From Streptomyces graminofaciens (GTDB lineage Bacteria > Actinomycetota > Actinomycetes > Streptomycetales > Streptomycetaceae): a stretch of 64,000 bases of DNA. The DNA is taken from assembly GCF_030294945.1 (NCBI RefSeq), contig NZ_AP018448.1:3410001-3474000 (forward strand), given 5' to 3'. Of the stretch, positions 57,914-64,000 are shown in pieces; within the stretch, counting starts at the first letter, position 1, and each line of letters starts with the position of its first letter. Made by a program: the position numbers and the translations under genes. The notes below the pieces were generated by a model that did no database searches, was not told where the DNA came from, and worked only from the letters and a program-made list of their open reading frames with translations.

Positions 57914-59215
57914 TCACTCCTCGGGGGTGGTCTCCTCGCGGATGACCTGCTGGGCCACCTTGAACGCGCTGTTCGCGGCCGGTACACCGCAGTAGACGGC
58001 CGCCTGGAGGAGGACTTCCTTGATCTCGTTCGGGGTGAGGCCGTTGCGGAGCGCGGCGCGGGTGTGGAAGGCCAGCTCGTCCATGTGGCCGCCCGCGACC
58101 AGCGCGGTCAGTGTGACGCAGCTGCGGGCACGGCGGTCGAGGCCCGGCCGGTCCCAGATCTCGCCCCAGGCGTAGCGGGTGATGAACTCCTGGAAGTCGC
58201 CGGAGAACTCGTCGGCGGAGGCCAGCGCCCGGTCCACGTGGGCGTCGCCGAGGACCTCGCGACGGACCTTGAGGCCGGCGTCGTACGGGTCCGGTCTGCC
58301 CATCGGTTCGGGCTGGACGGCCGCGGCCGGGGCGATCTCGGCGATCGGGCCGGTCTGCGGCGGGACGGCGGCGAGGACCTGCTTGGCCGGGGCCGCCGGG
58401 ATGGCGATCTGGCCGGTGGTGGAGTCGTAGGCGGGCTGCCAGGCCGTGGAGAAGTGGCGGACGAGGAGGTCGGTGACGGCGGCGGGCTGCTCGACCGGGA
58501 CGAGGTGCGAGGCCCCGGGGACGACGGCGAGACGGGCGTCCGGGATGCCCGCGACGAGCGTGCGGGCCTCGGCGGGGCCGGTGACCTGGTCGTCGGAGCC
58601 GACGAGGACGAGGGTGGGCACGCCGATGCGGCCGAGTTCGGAGCGCACGTCGAACGAGGCGAGCGCCTCGCAGGACGTGATGTAGCAGCCGGGGTCGGTG
58701 GTGCGGACCATCTGCACGGCCCACTCGGTGATCGCGGGCTGCGCCGCCGCGAACCCGCCCGTGAACCAGCGGTCCGGGGACGTACGGGCGATCGGGTCCA
58801 GGCCGTTCGTCCGTACGATCACGCCGCGCTGACGGAACTCGTCGGCCGTGCCGAAGCGCGGCGAGGCGGCGATCAGCGCCAGGGAGGCGAGGCGCTCCGG
58901 GTGGCGCAGCGCCAACTCGACACCGATGGCGCCGCCCAGCGCGCAACCCGCGTAGCCGAAGCGTTGCACGCCGACGGCGTCGAGCGTGGCCAGCAGCCGT
59001 GCGGCCAGCTCGGTCACCGACCCGGCGGGGTACGCGGGGGCGCCGCCGTGGCCGGGCAGGTCGAACCGGAAGATCCGCCACTGTTTGGTCAGTTCCGGAA
59101 TCTGCCTATCCCACATGTGCCACGTCGTGCCGAGCGAGGGCCCGAGGATGAGAACCGGGGCGTCGTCCGGCCCGTCGAAGCGGTACTGGAGGGCAGGGGT
59201 CGTCGTCTCACTCAC
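57914..59215 (-). CDS. pcaL: PcaL-like fusion: alpha/beta-hydrolase (3-oxoadipate enol-lactonase) plus 4-carboxymuconolactone decarboxylase
   Basis: 433 residues. Residues 1-260 are an alpha/beta hydrolase with oxyanion region GPSLGTTWHMWD, the acid in VLVGSDDQVTG and the His in VPGASHLVPVE. The nucleophile elbow, however, reads YAGCALGG, with Ala where G-x-S-x-G needs Ser, and a Cys one residue earlier. After an Ala/Pro linker, residues about 310-433 are the decarboxylase domain (VRREVLGDAHVDRA, LTALVAGGHMDELAFHTRAAL, EIKEVLLQAAVYCGVPAANSA). The fusion catalyses two late steps of protocatechuate breakdown in actinobacteria; the other pca genes are not in the window. Confidence 0.85.
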   Translation of the reverse strand: MSETTTPALQYRFDGPDDAPVLILGPSLGTTWHMWDRQIPELTKQWRIFRFDLPGHGGAPAYPAGSVTELAARLLATLDAVGVQRFGYAGCALGGAIGVELALRHPERLASLALIAASPRFGTADEFRQRGVIVRTNGLDPIARTSPDRWFTGGFAAAQPAITEWAVQMVRTTDPGCYITSCEALASFDVRSELGRIGVPTLVLVGSDDQVTGPAEARTLVAGIPDARLAVVPGASHLVPVEQPAAVTDLLVRHFSTAWQPAYDSTTGQIAIPAAPAKQVLAAVPPQTGPIAEIAPAAAVQPEPMGRPDPYDAGLKVRREVLGDAHVDRALASADEFSGDFQEFITRYAWGEIWDRPGLDRRARSCVTLTALVAGGHMDELAFHTRAALRNGLTPNEIKEVLLQAAVYCGVPAANSAFKVAQQVIREETTPEE

Positions 59216-59430
59216 GATTCCACGCTAACGTCACTTCCTCGGTGCTCGGTCCCTGGCCCCCGAATCCGCCCTGACGACTCCCGAACATCACCGGGCAACT
59301 CTCACACCGCCTTCACCGGAGCCCAGGTCATACGGCCGCCGCCGGAGCACGAACCGCGGTGTCGAACAAACATCCCCAGGGGAAGCTCGTTGGGGCGTGT
59401 CGTGCGGGTGGGCGCGGTGGCGAGTACGGC

Positions 59431-62388
59431 TCACAGGTCCTGCGCGGCTCCCAGTCCCGTCAGCGCGCCCACGGGGTCGAGGTCCGGTATGCCTCTCGGC
59501 CACCAGTCGTCGCGGCCCGGTTCGGACTCGTAGGCGTACCACAGGCCGTCGTGGCCCAGGCGGAGTTGGAGGTGGCCCCGGGGGTGGGTGAGGTGGTTGC
59601 GCCAGGGCCGGAACGCCGGGAAGTCGGCGGCGAGGAGCAGGGGGCGGGCGCGGTCGAAGCGGCCCGCCGGCGGGTCCCAGGGCTCTTCGAGGACGGCCAG
59701 CCCGTCGAGCCCGCCCTGACGCCAGGCGGCGACCGCGCGAGCCAGGTCGCCGGACGTACGGTCGGTGGCCGCCGCCAGGGAGGAGTACAGGGCGCGGCTG
59801 CCGGCGGTGAGGCCGGAGCCGGGGCGGGCGGCGGCCAGCCGTACCGCGTCCTGCCAGAGAGTCAGCTCCGCCACCGGGTCGCGGCCGGTGGTGAGCAGCG
59901 TGTGCGCGCGGGCGGCCGCGTCCGTGGCCAACTGGTCCAGCGCGAACGGGTCCGGGCCGCCGGGCACGCCCGGGTAGACCGGTGGCTGCTCCGGGATCGG
60001 GGGTGGGGGCGGCGGCGCGGGGAGCGGAGGGAGTGCGCGCGGGGCGAGGGCGTCGCGGGCGCGGACGCCGGGGAGCGTGGCGGGCTCCTTCTCCTGGGCG
60101 GCACGGGCCGCGCGGGCGGCGCTCAGCCGGGACAGCGCGTCGAGCAACTCCCGCTCGCCGCGGCCACGCAGGAGCAGCAGGACGAAGGGATCCTCGTCGA
60201 GCAGGCGCGCGGTCTGGTAGCAGAGCGCGGCGGCGTGCTTGCAGGGGTGGCCGAAGTCGGGGCAACTGCAGTGGGGTTCCAGCTCGCCGGGGCCGGGGAG
60301 CAGTCGTACGCCGCGTGCGGGCTCGCGGCTGCGGCTGTCTTTGGCCTGGGGGGCGCCTCGGTTCTCGGCGTCAGGTTCGGATTCGGGCTCGGGCTCGGGT
60401 ACGGGCTCGGGTACGGGTACGGGCTCGGGTACGGGTACGGATTGGAAATCGGGGTCGGCCGGTACGGGCTCGGGTGCGCCTGCGGACGCGGTTTCGGCCT
60501 CGGTGTCGGTGTCGGCGTCAGGGTGGGTTTCGGCGAGTGAGTGGGGCATCTGCTTGTCGAGCAGGGCGGCGATGTGCCCCGGCCGCTCGGCCGCCGTGTC
60601 CAGGAAACGGTCCCAGGCGGCGTCGTCCAGCGTCCGCAGCCGCACCTGTACGCGGTACGGCCGGGGGCGGCTGCCGTGGACGTACGCGAGCACGAGCCCC
60701 GGTGTGACGGTGATCGCGTCGACGTGCCCCATGTCTGCATAGGCCCGCCCGCGCGCCAGGCGAGCCGCGTCGAGGGCGCCCTGCTCCAATGCGGTCACCC
60801 AGGCACTGCCCCACCAGGTCTCCGCGAAGCCCTTCTCCGACTGGGGGCGCGGCGGGAAGGCCCGGAAGGTGCGGCGCAGTTCGCCGTCTCGGGAGGGGGC
60901 GGCCATGGAACGGGGGACGCGGGGTGTCGCGGGCGAGGGGGCGGGCGCCTCTTCGGCGTCGAGGGTGACGTGGGGCGGGGTGGGAGCGCCGGGGGGCGGG
61001 ATGGGGGCGGGGTGGTGGGGGCGTGCGGCAGGCAGGTCCGGGGTGGGAGCGCTGCCGTGCGAGGCGGGAGCCGCCTGGTTCTGGGCGGGAGCGCCCGGGG
61101 GCGGGAAGGGAACGCTGCCGTGCGCGCGTGCCGCCGGCAGGTCCGAGGTGGGAACGCTGCCGTGCGCGTGTGCCGCCGGCAGGTCCGAGGTGGGAACGCT
61201 GCCGTGCGCGCGTGCCGCCGGCAGGTCCGAGGTGGGAACGCTGCCGTGCGCGCGTGCCGCCGGCAGGTCCGAGGTGGGAACGCTGCCGTGCGCGCGTGCC
61301 GCCGACAAGTCCGAGGTGGGAACGCTGCCCTGCGCGCGTGCCGCCGACAAGTCCGAGGTGGGAACGCTGCCCTGCGCGCGTGCCGCCGACAAGTCCGAGG
61401 TGGGAACGCTGCCCTGCGAGGCAGGGGTCGCCGGGTCCTGGGCGGCGCCGCCGGTCTGCGGACCGGAGAGGGCTTGGTCCGGGGGCGGGACCGTGTCATG
61501 CGGGTCCATGACTGCGGGCCGGGAGACCGCACGGTCAGCTCCCGCAGGAGACGCGGGCTCCGGCTCGTCGGCTGCCGCAGGAGACGCGGGCTCCGGCTTG
61601 TCAGCTGCCGTGGAGGAGGCGGGATGCGGCTTGTCAGCTGCCGTGGAGGCGGCGGGATGCGGACCGTCGGCTGCCGCAGAGACGGCAGGCTCCGGCTCGT
61701 CGGCGGCCCCGGCCCCCATCTCGGCCAGTTCGTCCTCGGCGGGCACCTCGAAGCCACCGGTGGGCAGTTCGCGTGCGCTCCAGACTCGGCCCTCCCCGGC
61801 GCGGCCGGCGCCTTCGCCCCCGGAGTCCCCGCGCGCCCGGGAGCGGGTCGAGGCCCGACCGGCGGCTCGGCGCGCGATCGCGGCTGCTTCGGCCTCGGCC
61901 GCCGCTCGGGCTCGCTCGGCACGGGCCGCGCGCAACGCCTCCCGCGCGATGTCCCCGGGCCTGGTACCCGACGACGTGCCGTCCGCGGGTGCGGCGACCT
62001 CCGCAGCGGTACGGGTGCTCTCTCCCTCCGGCTCCTCGGCCCCGACCGCCTTACCGCCCACAGCTCTGCGCAACGCCTCGCGCACCGCGGCGCCGGGGCG
62101 CGCCGGATCCCCGGCCGCCGACGAACCCGGGGCCCCACGACCACCGCCAGGCGCCGTAGACGGGCTCTGCTCGTCAACCGCCTCCGCGTCCCGAGCTCCC
62201 CGCTCCCGTGCGGCGCGCAGTGCCCGACGGGCCGCGTCGGCAGGGCGCGGCCCTCCGCCGGCTTCCGTTCCCTCCACTTCCACATCCGCCAAAGACGCTT
62301 CAGGCACCTCGAATCCTTCGGTCTGCGGCCTCCCCGCAGCCTCCTCCACGGCCCTCACACCCTCGCCCTCCCCCTCGATCCCGCTCAT
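59431..62388 (-). CDS. Large SWIM zinc-finger protein with Pro/Ala-rich repeats, coupled to SNF2 helicase
   Basis: 985 residues. ATG 62388 overlaps the helicase TGA (ATGA), so the two are translationally coupled. Residues 1-310 are Ala/Glu/Arg-rich and low complexity. About 322-426 is a tandem array of a 14-residue unit (GSVPTSDLPAARAH), seven full copies. A conserved domain begins at RTFRAFPPRPQSEKGFAETWWG (residues about 500-520). A Pro-Glu-Val run (PEPVPVPEPVPEPEP) precedes the SWIM finger CSCPDFGHPCKH (about 711-722, C-x-C-x6-C-x-H). The C-terminal third contains W/L-rich segments. SWIM proteins beside SNF2 helicases are thought to help DNA binding or targeting; exact role unknown. Confidence 0.85.
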   Translation of the reverse strand: MSGIEGEGEGVRAVEEAAGRPQTEGFEVPEASLADVEVEGTEAGGGPRPADAARRALRAARERGARDAEAVDEQSPSTAPGGGRGAPGSSAAGDPARPGAAVREALRRAVGGKAVGAEEPEGESTRTAAEVAAPADGTSSGTRPGDIAREALRAARAERARAAAEAEAAAIARRAAGRASTRSRARGDSGGEGAGRAGEGRVWSARELPTGGFEVPAEDELAEMGAGAADEPEPAVSAAADGPHPAASTAADKPHPASSTAADKPEPASPAAADEPEPASPAGADRAVSRPAVMDPHDTVPPPDQALSGPQTGGAAQDPATPASQGSVPTSDLSAARAQGSVPTSDLSAARAQGSVPTSDLSAARAHGSVPTSDLPAARAHGSVPTSDLPAARAHGSVPTSDLPAAHAHGSVPTSDLPAARAHGSVPFPPPGAPAQNQAAPASHGSAPTPDLPAARPHHPAPIPPPGAPTPPHVTLDAEEAPAPSPATPRVPRSMAAPSRDGELRRTFRAFPPRPQSEKGFAETWWGSAWVTALEQGALDAARLARGRAYADMGHVDAITVTPGLVLAYVHGSRPRPYRVQVRLRTLDDAAWDRFLDTAAERPGHIAALLDKQMPHSLAETHPDADTDTEAETASAGAPEPVPADPDFQSVPVPEPVPVPEPVPEPEPESEPDAENRGAPQAKDSRSREPARGVRLLPGPGELEPHCSCPDFGHPCKHAAALCYQTARLLDEDPFVLLLLRGRGERELLDALSRLSAARAARAAQEKEPATLPGVRARDALAPRALPPLPAPPPPPPIPEQPPVYPGVPGGPDPFALDQLATDAAARAHTLLTTGRDPVAELTLWQDAVRLAAARPGSGLTAGSRALYSSLAAATDRTSGDLARAVAAWRQGGLDGLAVLEEPWDPPAGRFDRARPLLLAADFPAFRPWRNHLTHPRGHLQLRLGHDGLWYAYESEPGRDDWWPRGIPDLDPVGALTGLGAAQDL
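61111..61420. repeat. 42-bp coding tandem repeat (7 full copies)
   Basis: The unit starts with AACGCTGCC at 61111, 61153, 61195, 61237, 61279, 61321, 61363 and (partial) 61405, exactly 42 bases apart. Copies are nearly identical at the DNA level, including third positions; there are two sub-types (coding for DLPAARAH or DLSAARAQ) grouped in blocks. This shows recent in-frame expansion and likely length variation between strains. No spacers, so not a CRISPR. Confidence 0.93.
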
Positions 62389-64000
62389 GTCGCCCTCCGC
62401 AGCGACACCAGGGCCGACAGCTCTCGGTCCGTCAGTTCCGTGAGGGCGGCCTCGCCGGAGCCGAGGATGGCGTCGGCCAGGGCCCGCTTGGACTCCAGCA
62501 TCTCGGCGATGCGGTCCTCGACCGTGCCCTCGGTGATGAGCCGGTGGACCTGGACGGGTTGGGTCTGGCCGATGCGGTAGGCGCGGTCGGTGGCCTGTTC
62601 CTCGACCGCCGGGTTCCACCAGCGGTCGAAGTGGACGACATGGCCCGCCCGGGTGAGGTTCAGGCCCGTGCCCGCCGCCTTGAGTGAGAGCACAAGTACC
62701 GGTGTCGCCCCGCTCTGGAAGCGGTCCACCATGTGTTCGCGGTCCTTGACCGGCGTACCTCCGTGCAGCAGCTCCACCGGCACCGCGCGTGCGGCGAGGT
62801 GCGCCGTGATCAGTCGGGCCATGCCCACGTACTGCGTGAAGACCAGCGCCGAGCCGTCCTCCGACAGCAACGTGTCCAACAGCTCGTCCAGCAGGGCCAG
62901 TTTGCCGGAGCGGACCGCCAGCCGGTCGCCCGTGCCCGCCGCCTCCTCCTTCAGATACAGCGCCGGATGGTCGCAGATCTGCTTCAGCGCTCCCAGCAGC
63001 TTCAGGACCAGGCCCCTGCGGGCGATGCCCTCCGCCGTCTCGATGACGAGCAGTGACTCGCGTACCACCGCCTCGTACAGCGCGGCCTGTTCGCGGGTGA
63101 GCGGGACCGGGTGGTCCGTCTCGGTCTTGGGCGGGAGTTCGGGGACGATGCCCGGGTCGGACTTCTTGCGGCGGAGCAGGAACGGGCGGACCAGGCGGGC
63201 GAGGCGGGTCACGGCCTCCTCGTCCTCGCCGTTCTCCACCGCGCGGGCGTGACGGGCGCGGAAGGACTTCAGCGGTCCGAGCAGGCCGGGGGTCGTCCAG
63301 TCGAGCAGGGCCCAGAGTTCGGACAGGTTGTTCTCGACCGGGGTGCCGGTCAGGGCGACCCGTGCGGGTGTCGGGATCGTGCGCAGGGCCTTCGCCGTCG
63401 CCGAGTAGGGGTTCTTGACGTGCTGGGCCTCGTCGGCGACGACCATGCCCCACTGCTGCTGGGCGAGTTGCGGCGCCGTCGAGCGCATCGTGCCGTAGGT
63501 GGTGAGGACGAAGCCGCCGTCGATGTCGTCGAGCGTGCGGTCGGGGCCGTGGAAGCGGCGTACGGGGACGCCGGGGGCGAAGCGGGTGATCTCCCGCTGC
63601 CAGTTGCCCAGCAGGGACGCGGGGCAGACGACCAGCGTGGGTTCGGCGCGGGCGCGGCGCAGGTGCAGGGCGATGACCGTGACCGTCTTGCCGAGGCCCA
63701 TGTCGTCGGCGAGGCAGCCGCCGAGGCCGAGGGAGGTCATGAGGTCCAGCCAGGCCAGGCCCCGGAGTTGGTAGTCGCGGAGGGTCGCCGAGAGGCCCGG
63801 GGGCGGGTCGACCGTGCCGATGCCGGCCGTCAGACGGTCCCGCAGGGCCGCCAGTGCCCCGACCGGCACCGCCTCGACCGTCTCCCCGTCGACCTCGGCC
63901 GTGCCGGTGAGGGCCACGGACAGGGCGTCCACGGGGTCGAGCAGGCCAAGTTCGCGTTTGCGGGCCTTGCGGACGAGGGCCGGGTCGACGAGGACCCACT
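62385..64000 (-). CDS. SNF2-family DEAD/DEAH-box helicase, 5' end beyond the window
   Basis: 538 residues of the C-terminal half are visible; the frame stays open to the right edge (VLVDPALVRKARKREL). Walker A is DDMGLGKTVTV, motif II is DEAQHVKN, and motif III is LTGTPVENN. The second RecA domain has LVFTQYVGMARLI, SLKAAGTGLNLT and ATDRAYRIGQTQPVQVHRL. All SNF2 helicase motifs are intact. It couples ATP hydrolysis to DNA translocation or remodelling of protein-DNA complexes. It is followed by the coupled SWIM-finger gene. Confidence 0.93.
   Translation of the reverse strand, partial: WVLVDPALVRKARKRELGLLDPVDALSVALTGTAEVDGETVEAVPVGALAALRDRLTAGIGTVDPPPGLSATLRDYQLRGLAWLDLMTSLGLGGCLADDMGLGKTVTVIALHLRRARAEPTLVVCPASLLGNWQREITRFAPGVPVRRFHGPDRTLDDIDGGFVLTTYGTMRSTAPQLAQQQWGMVVADEAQHVKNPYSATAKALRTIPTPARVALTGTPVENNLSELWALLDWTTPGLLGPLKSFRARHARAVENGEDEEAVTRLARLVRPFLLRRKKSDPGIVPELPPKTETDHPVPLTREQAALYEAVVRESLLVIETAEGIARRGLVLKLLGALKQICDHPALYLKEEAAGTGDRLAVRSGKLALLDELLDTLLSEDGSALVFTQYVGMARLITAHLAARAVPVELLHGGTPVKDREHMVDRFQSGATPVLVLSLKAAGTGLNLTRAGHVVHFDRWWNPAVEEQATDRAYRIGQTQPVQVHRLITEGTVEDRIAEMLESKRALADAILGSGEAALTELTDRELSALVSLRRAT

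Noticed and set aside
61111..61420. Regular 42-bp repeats considered as a CRISPR array
   Set aside because: There are no spacers, the unit is a multiple of three, the frame is open, and no cas gene is near.
59431..63999. A single 1500-residue fusion of SWIM protein and upstream sequence
   Set aside because: The part right of 62388 is a shadow of the SNF2 helicase in another frame; the ATGA overlap gives a natural start for the SWIM protein.

Overview
The window is high-GC actinobacterial chromosome, almost certainly Streptomyces. Third codon positions are mostly G or C, GTG and TTG starts are frequent, the genes are Streptomyces-type, and the order of the first and third blocks resembles, as I remember it, the S. 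coelicolor region around the crotonyl-CoA reductase locus. I see no tRNA, rRNA, CRISPR array, complete insertion sequence or PKS/NRPS gene.

Layout. (1) 1-4355: the end of an ethylmalonyl-CoA pathway operon (CoA-ester lyase, MaoC hydratase, acyl-CoA dehydrogenase), then phosphatidylserine decarboxylase and phosphatidylserine synthase, closed by a strong hairpin. (2) 4605-11498: glycerate kinase, ADP-ribosylglycohydrolase, Nudix hydrolase, a Ser/Thr kinase with a PQQ-propeller tail, and a sirtuin. (3) 11495-15111: a self-contained ferredoxin / ferredoxin reductase / cytochrome P450 operon with a membrane protein. It is followed by a 55-bp copy of part of the sirtuin gene, which looks like an insertion or rearrangement scar. 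(4) 15319-19846: alkylation repair (Ogt, Ada-AlkA), then a divergent P1B-4-type metal ATPase and ArsR sensor with a readable operator. (5) 19912-21689: an acidic secreted protein, a dioxygenase relic and a macro-domain protein.

(6) 21752-29143 is the most unusual block: a tightly packed minus-strand operon of Ebo type (UbiA-like EboC, a TIM-barrel isomerase, EboA, TatD-like EboB, EboE and the AlkP-superfamily EboF), with a P450 directly downstream. Ebo clusters are linked in other bacteria to moving metabolite precursors across the membrane. This one lacks the usual EboD and has an extra isomerase. Its promoter region carries two clear palindromes. (7) 29297-36942: CrtI/PYROXD2-like oxidoreductase, S1-like protein, inositol-phosphatase family protein, gamma-glutamyltransferase, methyltransferase and two exported proteins.

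(8) 36991-46439: a hydantoin / reductive-pyrimidine catabolic block (NCS1 permease, F420-type LLM oxidoreductase, dihydropyrimidinase, two paralogous carbamoyl-beta-alanine amidohydrolases, PucR regulator, class III aminotransferase). No dihydropyrimidine dehydrogenase is visible. (9) 46639-52197: a coiled repeat protein, a divergent XRE regulator / methionine aminopeptidase pair with triplicated promoter-operator motifs, a secreted gamma-glutamyltransferase and an unknown membrane-anchored protein. (10) 52198-64000: a CocE/PepX relic, an orphan glutamate-type ABC ATPase, a frameshifted GDSL hydrolase, exonuclease III, an MBL hydrolase, a PcaL-like fusion, and a SWIM-finger protein coupled to an SNF2 helicase cut off by the window edge. 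The SWIM protein contains a 42-bp tandem repeat.

Recurrent small-scale features: several hairpin or terminal-inverted-repeat elements between genes, and at least three places where the last bases of a gene, including its stop codon, have been tandemly duplicated into the spacer.
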